Under the pieces are notes generated by a model, which was not told the origin of the DNA, searched no databases, and saw only the letters and a program-made list of their open reading frames with translations. 57,549 nt of DNA from Duganella guangzhouensis. Its GTDB lineage: Bacteria > Pseudomonadota > Gammaproteobacteria > Burkholderiales > Burkholderiaceae_D. Of the stretch, positions 8,627-16,496 are shown one piece after another. Position 1 is the stretch's first letter. Each line of letters starts with the position of its first letter. The position numbers and the translations under genes were made by a program. The DNA lies in NCBI RefSeq assembly GCF_009674535.1, contig NZ_WKJK01000027.1, positions 1 to 57,549 on the forward strand, written 5' to 3'.

Positions 8627-8965
8627 ATGCACAAACTCATAGCCGCCGCCTTGTTGGGTGCCGTCTGCTGCGGCGCCGCCTCGGCCGGCGAGATCACGCT
8701 GTACACGCGCGCACACTTCGGCGGCCCGGCGATCAAGCTGCACGAGGCCACGCCCGATCTCGATCCTGCCGGCTTCAACGACACCACCTCCAGCGTGGTG
8801 GTGAACAAGGGGCAGTGGGAAGTGTGCGCGGAAAAGCATTACAAAGGCCGCTGCATGATCCTCAAGGAAGGGCAGTACGCCGAGTTGAAGGGCTTCGACA
8901 ACATGATCTCTTCGGCGCGCGAAATCGGCGCCGACAGCCGCGAGCAGCGCGCCGAGCGTAAATAG
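8627..8965 (+). CDS. Secreted single-domain beta/gamma-crystallin-like protein
   Basis: A 112-residue protein with a signal peptide ending ASAGEITLY and one beta/gamma-crystallin-like domain formed from two Greek-key motifs: ITLYTRAHFGGPAIKL with FNDTTSSVVVNKGQWEVC, then KHYKGRCMILKEGQY with FDNMISSARE. Two Cys flanking the second motif could form a disulphide in the periplasm. Bacterial members often bind Ca2+ through N/D-x-x-S-S loops, visible as NDTTSS and DNMISS. ATG at 8627 has CGGAGA upstream. It is followed directly by a two-domain paralogue on the same strand. Confidence 0.8.
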   Translation: MHKLIAAALLGAVCCGAASAGEITLYTRAHFGGPAIKLHEATPDLDPAGFNDTTSSVVVNKGQWEVCAEKHYKGRCMILKEGQYAELKGFDNMISSAREIGADSREQRAERK

Positions 8966-9083
8966 ACGCCACGCGCCAGCGCTGCCGCCTTACAATTGCT
9001 TGCAATTTGGCTACATTTTTCTGTCAGCGGCGGCGTCGCCGGGCGCGTTGCTGACCTGTCCACCCACTACCTCTGATCTCATC

Positions 9084-9776
9084 ATGAACCGCTTTTTCTC
9101 CCGCCTGATTTCCTCCACCGTGCTGCTGGGCAGCGTTTCGCTGGCGGCCGCCGCCGCCCACGCCGGCGAAGTCACGCTGTACGCCGACGACAATTTCGCC
9201 GGCCGCTCGGTCACGCTGCGCGGCGCCACCCCGGACTTGGTGCAATTCGGCTTCAACGACCGCACCTCAAGCGTGATCGTCCGCTCCGGCACCTGGGAAC
9301 TGTGCCAGCACGCCGGCTTCCAGGGCCATTGCATCACGCTGCAGCGCGGCGAGTACCGCCAGCTGCAGGGTTTCAACGACCAGGTGTCGTCGGTGCGCGA
9401 AGTGGGCGGCCGTGACGACCGCTATGATCGCGATGACCACCGCGACGACCGCCGTTATGACCGCGACGACCGTGGCGACCGCGATGACCACCGTGGCGAT
9501 CGCGGCGACCGTGGCGGCTATGGCCGGCCGGAACCGATCGTGCTGTTCGCCCGCGCCGGCTTCGACGGCCGCCGCGTCGAACTGCAGGGCAATGTGCGCA
9601 CGCTGGACGACCTCGACTTCAACGACAAAGCCGGCTCCGTCATCGTCAACGAAGGCAGCTGGGAGCTGTGCGAACACGCCGACTTCCGCGGCAAATGCAT
9701 CGTGCTCAATCCGGGCCGCTACGAGTTCCTCAACGACATGAACAACCGCATCTCGTCGGTGCGCCGGGTCCGCTAA
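9084..9776 (+). CDS. Secreted two-domain beta/gamma-crystallin-like protein with Asp/Arg linker
   Basis: A 230-residue protein: signal peptide (cleavage near AAHAGEV), a crystallin-like domain (VTLYADDNFAGRSVTLRG with FNDRTSSVIVRSGTWELC), a linker of roughly 40 residues built only from Asp, Arg, Gly, His and Tyr in short DDR/DRDD repeats, and a second domain (IVLFARAGFDGRRVELQG with FNDKAGSVIVNEGSWELC). Each domain has the paired Cys of the 8627 protein and an N/D-x-x-S-S or similar loop. It looks like a domain-duplicated paralogue of its upstream neighbour. The linker's charge pattern suggests metal or polyanion contacts, which is inference only. The ATG at 9084 begins the signal peptide. 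Confidence 0.8.
   Translation: MNRFFSRLISSTVLLGSVSLAAAAAHAGEVTLYADDNFAGRSVTLRGATPDLVQFGFNDRTSSVIVRSGTWELCQHAGFQGHCITLQRGEYRQLQGFNDQVSSVREVGGRDDRYDRDDHRDDRRYDRDDRGDRDDHRGDRGDRGGYGRPEPIVLFARAGFDGRRVELQGNVRTLDDLDFNDKAGSVIVNEGSWELCEHADFRGKCIVLNPGRYEFLNDMNNRISSVRRVR
9421..9531 (+). repeat. Short degenerate repeats encoding the Asp/Arg linker
   Basis: Tandem degenerate units of the form CGCGAYGACCRC or GACCGYGGCGAC encode (D)RDD, HRDD and RGD-like tri- and tetrapeptides. They lie wholly inside the crystallin-like gene and make a likely site of length variation. Confidence 0.65.
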
Positions 9777-9852
9777 ACGATAGAGGTCGCCCGCGAGCAG
9801 GGCGAGGGTATTTGCGCTAGACTGGCAGCGACCTAATATCGGAGCAGGCAAC

Positions 9853-10806
9853 GTGGAATACAAGGATTACTACCAGACCTTGGGCGTGGCCAAAACGGCC
9901 AGCGAGGATGAGATCAAAAAGGCGTACCGCAAGCTGGTGCGCAAATACCATCCGGACGTCAGCAAGGAAGCCGACGCGCAGCTGAAAACCCAGGACATCA
10001 ACGAAGCCTACGGCGTGCTGGGCGACCCCGAAAAACGCGCCGCCTACGACGAGCTGGGGCGCGGCCACCAGTACCGGGCAGGCCAGCAATTCCGGCCACC
10101 GCCGGACTGGGGGCGTGGCTTTGGCGGCGGCGGCGCGGGTGGCCCTGGTGGCCCAGGTGGCGGCATGGGTGGCGGTTTTGGCGGCGCCGACAGCGACTTC
10201 TTTGCCGACCTGTTCGCCAACTTCGGCGGCCGCCGCCGGCAGGCGGCGCCGCAGCGTGGCGAGGACAGCCACGCCAGCATCACCATCGATCTCAGCGACA
10301 GCTACCTTGGCGCCACCCGCACCATCAGCCTGATGGTGGCCGAGCGCGATGCCCAGGACCGCATCGTCACGCGCGAGCGCAATCTCAGCGTCAACATCCC
10401 GCAAGGCGTGACCGCCGGCCAGCAGCTGCGCTTGTCGGGCCAGGGCCAGCCGGGCGCGGCCGGGCCGGGCGATCTGTATCTGGAAATCCAATTCCGGCCG
10501 CATGCGCGCTACCGCATCGACGGCCGCGATGTCTACGAAACGGTGCCGGTGGCGCCGTGGGAACTGGCGCTGGGCGGCGACATCGAAGTGCAAACGCCGT
10601 CGGGCAAGGTCAATGTGACGGTGCCGGCCGGATCGCAAAGCGGGCGCAAGCTGCGCCTGCGCGGACGCGGCATTCCCGGCAAGGAAGCGGGCGACCTGTA
10701 TCTGCTGCTGGAGGTGGTGTTGCCGCCGGCCAGCAGCGACAAGGCGCGCGAACTGTATCAAACCATGGCGCGCGAGCTGGCTTTCAATCCGCGCGCGGGA
10801 GGATGA
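9853..10806 (+). CDS. cbpA: DnaJ-family co-chaperone CbpA
   Basis: A 317-residue class B J-protein. The J-domain at residues 5-70 has the HPD motif in KYHPDVSKE, a Gly/Phe-rich linker (about 80-125) follows, then two C-terminal substrate-binding barrels (ISLMVAERD... and VPVAPWELALGGDIEVQTPS). The zinc-finger of DnaJ is absent, which points to CbpA, a DnaK partner that also binds DNA in E. coli. The start is GTG at 9853 with GGAGCAG upstream; no ATG fits. The 4-bp ATGA overlap with the following cbpM supports translational coupling and the identification. Confidence 0.92.
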   Translation: MEYKDYYQTLGVAKTASEDEIKKAYRKLVRKYHPDVSKEADAQLKTQDINEAYGVLGDPEKRAAYDELGRGHQYRAGQQFRPPPDWGRGFGGGGAGGPGGPGGGMGGGFGGADSDFFADLFANFGGRRRQAAPQRGEDSHASITIDLSDSYLGATRTISLMVAERDAQDRIVTRERNLSVNIPQGVTAGQQLRLSGQGQPGAAGPGDLYLEIQFRPHARYRIDGRDVYETVPVAPWELALGGDIEVQTPSGKVNVTVPAGSQSGRKLRLRGRGIPGKEAGDLYLLLEVVLPPASSDKARELYQTMARELAFNPRAGG

Positions 10807-11114
10807 GCATGGGACAAGCACTAACCGCGATCGTGGTGGACGACGCCGCGCTGACGCTGGAAGAACTGGCGCAAGCCTGCGCCGTTGAGCATGACTGGGT
10901 GGTGGCGCGGGTGCGCACCGGCATTTTGCTGGACGACGCGCCCGACGACAGCGGCGGCTGGCGCTTCACCAGCGCCGACCTGGTGCGCGCGCGCCGGCTG
11001 TGCCAGATCGAGCGCGACTTCGACGCCAATGACGACGTGGCGGCGCTGGTGGTCGACCTGTCGGAAGAAATCCGCCGCCTGCGCGGCAAGCTCAGCGCGG
11101 CCGGAGTGAAATAG
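10803..11114 (+). CDS. cbpM: Chaperone modulator CbpM
   Basis: A 103-residue all-helical protein (ALTLEELAQACAVEHDWVVA, ...DLVRARRLCQIERDFDAN, ...DLSEEIRRLRGKL) of the MerR-like CbpM family, which binds the CbpA J-domain and blocks both its co-chaperone and DNA-binding activity. The start ATG overlaps the cbpA stop as ATGA; a second ATG two codons later is possible. The 3' end overlaps the convergent LysR gene by 23 bp, so no terminator separates them. Confidence 0.88.
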   Translation: MSMGQALTAIVVDDAALTLEELAQACAVEHDWVVARVRTGILLDDAPDDSGGWRFTSADLVRARRLCQIERDFDANDDVAALVVDLSEEIRRLRGKLSAAGVK

Positions 11115-12126
11115 CCGCCGCCACTGCGACTTCCGATGCGGCCTTGGCCGGCCGCCGTCCGTCCAGCGCGTGATAAGCGTGGGCCGGTAGCGGCGCGCCG
11201 CCGGTGCGCGCATCGTCTGGCGCCGCCTCCGGCTGCTCCAGCTCCATGAACTGCTGCATCAGCCAGCGCGTGGCCGGGCCCGGCTCGTCATCGCCGCGCC
11301 GGATCACATACAGCGGGAAGCTGAACGAGCTACCCTCGGCAATCTGCAGCTGCACCAGCCGGCCCGCGTCCAGATCCCACTGCACAAACTCGACCGGCAT
11401 ATTGCCCCAGCCGATGCCATTGCGCAGCAGCGCGTGCTTGGACGACAGATCGCCCAGCCGCCAGTCGCGCAGCGCCAGCACGCCAAAATCCTGGCCGGCG
11501 GTCAGCGTGCTGCGGTCGGTCAGCACCAGCTGTGTGTGCTCGCGCAGGATGGCGCTGGGAATCACACCGTCGATCTGCGCCAGCGGATGTTCGGGCGCCA
11601 CCACCGGCACCATGGTCACAAAACCGCAGGCCTGGCGTTCGATCACATCCGGCGTGCCCGGCATCCAGCCGCTGATGCCGATGTGGCAGGTCTGATCCAC
11701 CACCAATTGGGTCACCGCGCCCAGTGCCTCGGTGCGCAAGCGCATCGCCACGGTCGGGAATTCCTTCTGGAAGGCGTGCAGAATCCGCACCAGCTTGCAG
11801 GTCGAGAACATCACATCGACCACCAGCGACACCTCGGCCTCCAGCCCGGCCGACAGCGCCTTGGCGCGGGCGCGCATGCCGTCCACCTTGAGCGACACCG
11901 CGCGCGCGTCGGCCAGCAGCGCCTTGCCGGCCTCGGTCAGCGTCGGCTTGCGCTTGCTGCGGTCCAGCAGCGCGATATTCAGCTGCTCTTCCAGATTGGC
12001 GATGGTGTAACTGATGACCGACTGGGTGCGGTGCAGCGCGCGCGCCGCATGGGCAAAGCCACCGTGGTCGATGACGGCGATAAAGACACGCAACTGGTCG
12101 AGCGAGGGCAGGCCGGGATCACGCAT
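11092..12126 (-). CDS. LysR-family transcriptional regulator
   Basis: A 344-residue LysR protein. The N-terminal winged helix (LPSLDQLRVFIAVIDHGGFA, then RALHRTQSVISYTIANLEEQ) is followed by an effector domain starting near LEAEVSLVVDVMF. The C-terminus carries about 40 extra Ala/Pro-rich residues after the normal end of the effector fold. The ATG at 12126 starts MRDPGLPSLDQLR; a longer frame upstream runs through the divergent promoter and is unlikely. It faces away from azoR, so by the usual LysR arrangement it probably controls azoR in response to a quinone, azo or oxidative signal. Its 3' end overlaps cbpM. Confidence 0.88.
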   Translation of the reverse strand: MRDPGLPSLDQLRVFIAVIDHGGFAHAARALHRTQSVISYTIANLEEQLNIALLDRSKRKPTLTEAGKALLADARAVSLKVDGMRARAKALSAGLEAEVSLVVDVMFSTCKLVRILHAFQKEFPTVAMRLRTEALGAVTQLVVDQTCHIGISGWMPGTPDVIERQACGFVTMVPVVAPEHPLAQIDGVIPSAILREHTQLVLTDRSTLTAGQDFGVLALRDWRLGDLSSKHALLRNGIGWGNMPVEFVQWDLDAGRLVQLQIAEGSSFSFPLYVIRRGDDEPGPATRWLMQQFMELEQPEAAPDDARTGGAPLPAHAYHALDGRRPAKAASEVAVAAAISLRPR

Positions 12127-12127
12127 G

Positions 12128-12171
12128 ATCGAAATTCTCGATAAATGAAATAGAAATAAACCGCATTTCAT
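12128..12171. promoter_or_regulatory. Candidate LysR operators between the regulator and azoR
   Basis: Two inverted repeats lie in the 100-bp divergent spacer: ATCGA-N5-TCGAT at 12128-12142, touching the regulator start, and ATGAAAT-N13-ATTTCAT at 12145-12171. Both fit the dyad-with-T...A pattern of LysR boxes. Assignment to this regulator is inference from position. Confidence 0.5.
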
Positions 12172-12226
12172 CGATATTATAAACGTTCTATGATGCGTCC
12201 ATACTCCAACCGAAAGGATACGCATC

Positions 12227-12838
12227 ATGGCAAAAGTACTCCACATCGACAGCAGCGTGCGCAGCACCGGCTCCCTGACCCGCCAACTGGGCGGCGAATT
12301 CATCGCCAAACTGCAGGCCGCCGATCCCGCCACCACCGTGGTCACGCGCGACCTGGCCAACAGCCCGGTGCCGCACCTGACCGAGCAAATGCTGGGCGCC
12401 TACTTCACCCCGGCCGAGCAGCGCAACGCCGAACAAGCCTTCACCATTAAAACCTCGGACACGCTGGTGGACGAACTGCTGGCCGCCGACACCATCGTCA
12501 TCGGCGCGCCGATGTACAACTTCTCGGTCACCTCCGGCCTGAAAGCCTGGATCGACCACGTGGCGCGCGCCGGCCGCACCTTCAAATACGGCGCCAACGG
12601 CCCGGAAGGCCTGGTCACCGGCAAAAAAGTGTACGTGATCGTTGCCACCGGCGGCGCCTACAGCAGCGGCCCGGCCGCCGCGTATGACCACACCACCACC
12701 TACCTGCGCTCGGTGCTGGGCTTCCTCGGCATGACCGACGTCACCTTCATCGTGGCTGAAGGCGTGGCCATGGGCGAAGAGGCGGTCAACGCCGCGCTGG
12801 CCAAGAGCCGCGCCCAGATCGAAGCGATCGCCGCCTAA
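12227..12838 (+). CDS. azoR: FMN-dependent NADH-azoreductase
   Basis: A 203-residue flavodoxin-fold oxidoreductase of the AzoR/NQO1 type that reduces azo dyes and quinones by two-electron transfer from NAD(P)H. Features are VLHIDSSVRSTGSLTRQLGG (FMN-phosphate loop), IVIGAPMYNFSVTSGLKAWI (isoalloxazine-binding MYNF element), DHVARAGRTFKYGANGPEGL, and VIVATGGAYSSGPAAAYDH. Length equals the family norm. ATG at 12227 has AAAGGA upstream. It is divergent from a LysR regulator, the usual arrangement for such enzymes. Confidence 0.93.
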   Translation: MAKVLHIDSSVRSTGSLTRQLGGEFIAKLQAADPATTVVTRDLANSPVPHLTEQMLGAYFTPAEQRNAEQAFTIKTSDTLVDELLAADTIVIGAPMYNFSVTSGLKAWIDHVARAGRTFKYGANGPEGLVTGKKVYVIVATGGAYSSGPAAAYDHTTTYLRSVLGFLGMTDVTFIVAEGVAMGEEAVNAALAKSRAQIEAIAA

Positions 12839-12868
12839 GCTTCCCCAGCGTTTAACCTGCGCGGCATC

Positions 12869-12898
12869 ACCGCAGCCCGGCCGCGCAAGGGCTGCGGT
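12869..12898 (+). other. Strong 10-bp hairpin upstream of the nicotinamidase-like gene
   Basis: ACCGCAGCCC/GGGCTGCGGT with a 10-nt loop, lacking a U-run. It could end azoR mRNA with Rho or shield the leader of the next gene. Confidence 0.5.
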
Positions 12899-12929
12899 AT
12901 CATGTTGGCTCTTGCCCACGGAGCCATAC

Positions 12930-13838
12930 ATGAAACGGAATCTGCATCTGTTGATGATAGACCCGCAAAACGACTTTTGCGACCTGCCGGATAGCTACTG
13001 CCCGACCGACCCCGTCAGCCGCCAGCCGTTGCGGCCGACGCTGCCGGTGCCCGGCGCCCACCAGGACATGCTGCGGCTGGCCACCCTGATCAACCGTGGC
13101 CGTGCCGGGTTGAGCGCGATCAGCGTCACCCTCGACTCCCACCACCGCTTTGACATCGCCCACCCAGGTTTCTGGCTGGCCGCCGATGGCGCGGCGGTCA
13201 CCCCCTTCACCGAAATCAGCGCCGCCGACGTGCGCGCGCATAAATTCCAGCCACGCCATCCAGCCGCCTTGCCGCTGGTGCTGAACTATCTGGACCGGCT
13301 GGAAGCGGCCGGCCGCTACAAGCTGATGGTATGGCCGGTGCACTGCGAGATTGGCAGCTGGGGCAACAGCGTCCACGCCGACGTGCGCGCCGCCTACAAC
13401 CAGTGGGAAGACGCCGCGCTGGGCATGGTGGCCAAGCTGGCCAAAGGCTCCAACCCGTGGACCGAACACTATTCCGCAGTACAGGCCGAAGTGCCCGACG
13501 CCGACGATCCGGACACCCAGTTCAACTTCAAATTCGTGCGCACGCTGGCCGAGGCCGACCGCATCTACGTGGCCGGCGAGGCCGGCAGCCACTGCGTCAA
13601 GGCCACGGTGGAACACATCGCGGATTACTTCGAACAGGAATACGGCGCCGACGCGTTGCGCAAGCTGGTGCTGGTGACCGACTGCATCAGCCCGGTGAAC
13701 GGCTTTGCCGCCCAGTACCACGACTTCCTGGCCGCGATGAGCGCGCGCGGTGTGCAACTGCTGCCATCGACCGAGGTGCTGGCCGAACTGCTGGACAACG
13801 CCAGCCGCCCGGTGGCCGACGCCGTGGAGACCGCATGA
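12930..13838 (+). CDS. Nicotinamidase-like cysteine hydrolase (isochorismatase superfamily)
   Basis: A 302-residue hydrolase of the PncA/isochorismatase fold. The catalytic Asp is in LLMIDPQNDFCDLP, a conserved Lys/His region follows, and the nucleophilic Cys is in AGEAGSHCVKATVEHI. Metal-ligand-like His residues occur in VTLDSHHRF and PVHCEIG. It is about 90 residues longer than usual PncA because of an insert around residues 100-190. The ATGA overlap with pncB strongly suggests it feeds nicotinate into the same NAD salvage step, making deamidation of nicotinamide the likely reaction. ATG at 12930 follows GGAG; a TTG at 12912 is less likely. Confidence 0.78.
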   Translation: MKRNLHLLMIDPQNDFCDLPDSYCPTDPVSRQPLRPTLPVPGAHQDMLRLATLINRGRAGLSAISVTLDSHHRFDIAHPGFWLAADGAAVTPFTEISAADVRAHKFQPRHPAALPLVLNYLDRLEAAGRYKLMVWPVHCEIGSWGNSVHADVRAAYNQWEDAALGMVAKLAKGSNPWTEHYSAVQAEVPDADDPDTQFNFKFVRTLAEADRIYVAGEAGSHCVKATVEHIADYFEQEYGADALRKLVLVTDCISPVNGFAAQYHDFLAAMSARGVQLLPSTEVLAELLDNASRPVADAVETA

Positions 13839-15025
13839 AGCCACCGATCGTGCGCAGCCTGCTGGAAACCGATCTGTACAAATTCTCCATGTGGCAGGCG
13901 CTGCTGCATGGGCAGCCGGGCGCGCACGCTGAATATGAATTCGTCTGCCGTAACACGCCGGCGTTTCCGCTGACCGAGCTGCTGCCCGAAATCGAACGCG
14001 AACTCGATCACCTGTGCTCGATGGGTTTCAGCGATGAGGAACTGAGCTATCTGCGCTCGCTGCGTTACATGAAGAGCGACTTCATCGATTTCCTGACCGT
14101 GTTCCGCTTCCAGCGCAAATTCATCGAAGTGCGCGCCGATGGCGACACCTTGGTGATCCACGCCGCCGGCCCGCAGGTGCATGTGATGGGCTTTGAGATT
14201 TACGTGCTGTACATCGTCAACGAACTGTACTTCCGCCGCTTCGACCAGGCCGCCGCGTTGGCCGAGGGGCGCGCACGGCTGAGCGCCAAGATCGCCAAAT
14301 TGAAGGCGTTTGGCACCGAACCGGCGCAGCGCTTTCCGTTTGAACTGTCGGACTTCGGCACCCGGCGCCGCTACTCGGCGGTCTGGCATGACGAAGTGGT
14401 GCAGCGGCTGGCGCGCGAAGTGCCCGAGTATTTCAAGGGCACTTCCAACGTCTACCAGGCGATGAAATTCAACCTGATCCCGATCGGCACCATGGCGCAT
14501 GAATACATGCAATCGTTCCAGGCGTTCGGGGTGCGCTTGCGCGACTTTCAGAAAGCGTCGCTGGAAGCGTGGGTGCAGGAGTACCGGGGCGACCTTGGCA
14601 TCGCCCTGACCGACGTGGTCGGCATGGATGCCTTCCTGGATGACTTCGACCTGTATTTCGCCAAGCTGTTCGACGGCCTGCGCCACGATTCCGGCGATCC
14701 GGTGGCGTGGGGCGAGAAAGCCATCGCCCACTACGCCGCGCTGCGCATCGACCCGGGCACCAAGCGACTGGTGTTTTCGGACGGCCTGAACCTGGACAGC
14801 GCGATCGCGCTATACCGCCATTTTGCCGACCGCATCATGACCGGCTTCGGCATCGGCACGCACCTGACCAACGATGTCGGGCTGGCGCCGCTGAACATCG
14901 TCATGAAATTGGTGACGTGCAACGGCCAGTCGGTGGCCAAGCTGTCCGACTCGCCGGGCAAGACAGTGTGCAGGGACGAAACTTTCCTGGCCTATCTACG
15001 GCAAGTATTCAACCATCCTTTGTGA
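13835..15025 (+). CDS. pncB: Nicotinate phosphoribosyltransferase
   Basis: A 396-residue enzyme of NAD salvage that joins nicotinate to PRPP with ATP use to give nicotinate mononucleotide. Diagnostic segments are LLETDLYKFSMWQA, YEFVCRNT, ELSDFGTRRRYSAVWHDEVV (containing the autophosphorylated His region), FKGTSNVYQAMKFNLIPIGT, HEYMQSFQAF, LRHDSGDPVAWGEKAI and TGFGIGTHLTNDVG. Length is that of bacterial PncB. Its start codon overlaps the stop of the nicotinamidase-like gene by 4 bp, so the two are translated as a pair. Confidence 0.95.
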   Translation: MKPPIVRSLLETDLYKFSMWQALLHGQPGAHAEYEFVCRNTPAFPLTELLPEIERELDHLCSMGFSDEELSYLRSLRYMKSDFIDFLTVFRFQRKFIEVRADGDTLVIHAAGPQVHVMGFEIYVLYIVNELYFRRFDQAAALAEGRARLSAKIAKLKAFGTEPAQRFPFELSDFGTRRRYSAVWHDEVVQRLAREVPEYFKGTSNVYQAMKFNLIPIGTMAHEYMQSFQAFGVRLRDFQKASLEAWVQEYRGDLGIALTDVVGMDAFLDDFDLYFAKLFDGLRHDSGDPVAWGEKAIAHYAALRIDPGTKRLVFSDGLNLDSAIALYRHFADRIMTGFGIGTHLTNDVGLAPLNIVMKLVTCNGQSVAKLSDSPGKTVCRDETFLAYLRQVFNHPL

Positions 15026-15034
15026 GCCGGCGGC

Positions 15035-15337
15035 TCAGGCGTCGCTGGCGCCGTAGCCCCCCATGATGGCGTCGGCCTTGTCGCGGTCGTCGTCGTCATA
15101 GACATCGACCGTCAGCATGGCGCCGCTGCGCTGGCGCGCCGCCGCTGCCGCCGCCGGGCCGCCCGGCGTCAACGCATCGAACAGATTGCCGACCGTGCTG
15201 GTGGCCACATTCGGCGGCAGCGCGGCGTGCTTGCTCAGCTTGACGCTGGATTGTGGAAAACCGCTGGACAGCAGCGCACTGCGGGCGCTTTCGGCGTCGC
15301 TCACCTGCGCGAAGTTGCGATGAATGCTGCGAGACAT
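15035..15337 (-). CDS. Hypothetical 100-residue protein
   Basis: No confident family. It starts MSRSIHRNFAQVSDAESARS, continues with a possible beta-strand/helix pair, an Ala-rich loop and an acidic stretch VYDDDDRDKADAIMGGYGAS. The opening (strand, then ARSALLSSGF helix) faintly recalls general-stress proteins with a flavodoxin-like or GSP17M-type N-terminus; this is weak. It is the last gene of a three-gene minus-strand row after the TetR and ABM-monooxygenase genes, 15 bp downstream of the latter, with GGGAGG before its start. Confidence 0.6.
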   Translation of the reverse strand: MSRSIHRNFAQVSDAESARSALLSSGFPQSSVKLSKHAALPPNVATSTVGNLFDALTPGGPAAAAAARQRSGAMLTVDVYDDDDRDKADAIMGGYGASDA

Positions 15338-15352
15338 GATGGCCTCCCTTGC

Positions 15353-15652
15353 TTAAAAGCCTGCCACCACCGTGGCAAAGTGCTCCACCTTGGGCGGCTG
15401 GGCGAAATAGCCGCCGACCAGGCCGCGCCAGTCCTGGAAACCGCTGCTGCCGCGGAAATCGACCGTATGGTTTTCCAGCGTGGCCCAACCGATCACCAGG
15501 TGATAGGTATCGGGCACCTCGATGTCGCGGTCGAGACGCATCGACAGACAACCGGTGGCGGCCTTGAAGATCGGCACCGCCTTGGTCACCGCCGCCTGGA
15601 AGGCGTCGTGGGCATCGGGCTGGATATACAGTTCGGCGATTTCGTAAATCAT
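15353..15652 (-). CDS. Antibiotic biosynthesis monooxygenase (ABM)-like protein
   Basis: A 99-residue dimeric ferredoxin-like fold protein: IYEIAELYIQPDAHDAFQAA, VPIFKAATGCLSMRLDRDIE, TYHLVIGWATLENHTVDFRG, WRGLVGGYFAQPPKVEHFATV. Members are cofactor-free monooxygenases or quinol oxidases, or small stress proteins of the same fold. The ATG at 15652 is used because the fold starts there and GGAA lies upstream. It follows the TetR gene by 29 bp on the same strand, so it is probably controlled by it. Confidence 0.75.
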   Translation of the reverse strand: MIYEIAELYIQPDAHDAFQAAVTKAVPIFKAATGCLSMRLDRDIEVPDTYHLVIGWATLENHTVDFRGSSGFQDWRGLVGGYFAQPPKVEHFATVVAGF

Positions 15653-15681
15653 AAGCAGTTCCAAGACGATAGTAGATGCTG

Positions 15682-16326
15682 CTATTGTGCCTCAACTGCG
15701 GCCGGCGTGCGCAGAATGAAACGCATGGCCTGGCGCGCCAGTTCCGGCACATCGGCGCCGTTGCCTGGCTTGTACCATTGCACCGTCCAGTTCAGCGCGC
15801 CGAAGATCAGCAGACGGTCGAACTGCGACGGCGACTGCCAGTCGCCCGACTGGTGCAGCGCCGCAATCGCACCATCCCACACCGCCTCATAGCGGTCCTT
15901 CAGCGCGCTGATGCGCGCGCGCGACGCCTGGTCCAGCGAGCGCCATTCATACAGCAGCACCGCAATGAAATGATGATCGGGCGCCAGCAGCGTGTGCAGA
16001 TGCGCCTCCACCAGCCGGTGCAGCATCACCTTGGGCGTCAGCGGCTGGGCGGCAATCGATTCCACCTCGGTCAGCGCGTGCCGCATGCCTTGCTCCATGA
16101 TGGCGGCCAGAATGTCCTGCTTGGTCTTGAAATGGTAGAACCAGCTGCCGGCCTGAATGCCGGTGGCGGCCGCGATATCGCGCACCGTGGTGTTGTCGTA
16201 GCCCTTGGTGCGGAACAGCAGCGCCGATTGCTCGATCAGCGCCGCGCGCAGGCCGCCGCTTTCGCCCTTCTGCGGGCGCCCGCGTTTCTTCGGGACAGGG
16301 ACAGCGGTGATGGCGGCATCATGCAT
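15682..16326 (-). CDS. TetR-family transcriptional regulator
   Basis: A 214-residue repressor-type protein. The DNA-binding domain spans roughly residues 25-75 (GLRAALIEQSALLFRTKGYD, NTTVRDIAAATGIQAGSWFY, HFKTKQDILAAIM), preceded by a basic arm KKRGRPQKGE. The ligand domain has HHFIAVLLYEWRSLDQASRA and FGALNWTVQWYKPGN, typical of TetR proteins near fatty-acid or aromatic metabolism genes. The likely targets are itself and the two downstream genes. The ligand is unknown. Confidence 0.87.
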   Translation of the reverse strand: MHDAAITAVPVPKKRGRPQKGESGGLRAALIEQSALLFRTKGYDNTTVRDIAAATGIQAGSWFYHFKTKQDILAAIMEQGMRHALTEVESIAAQPLTPKVMLHRLVEAHLHTLLAPDHHFIAVLLYEWRSLDQASRARISALKDRYEAVWDGAIAALHQSGDWQSPSQFDRLLIFGALNWTVQWYKPGNGADVPELARQAMRFILRTPAAVEAQ

Positions 16327-16496
16327 GGCGGAGTCGCGGGCGGAATGTCGATGATGTCATTTTAATACAGGCAGCCGCAGGTATTCAGAAAACGTCAAGC
16401 GTGTGCTGCGGCGCAACAACAGGCGCACGTTTGATTTGCGTCAGTTAGCGCTGCATTAGTGCTCCTAAGCTCAGCGCTAGACCCACGGAGACCACC

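Noticed and set aside
4891..8961. A 1356-codon open frame on the plus strand across the dipeptidyl peptidase and MATE genes
   Set aside because: It is antisense to two strongly supported genes, has His/Arg/Ala-rich low-complexity translation and no domain; a product of high GC third-position bias.
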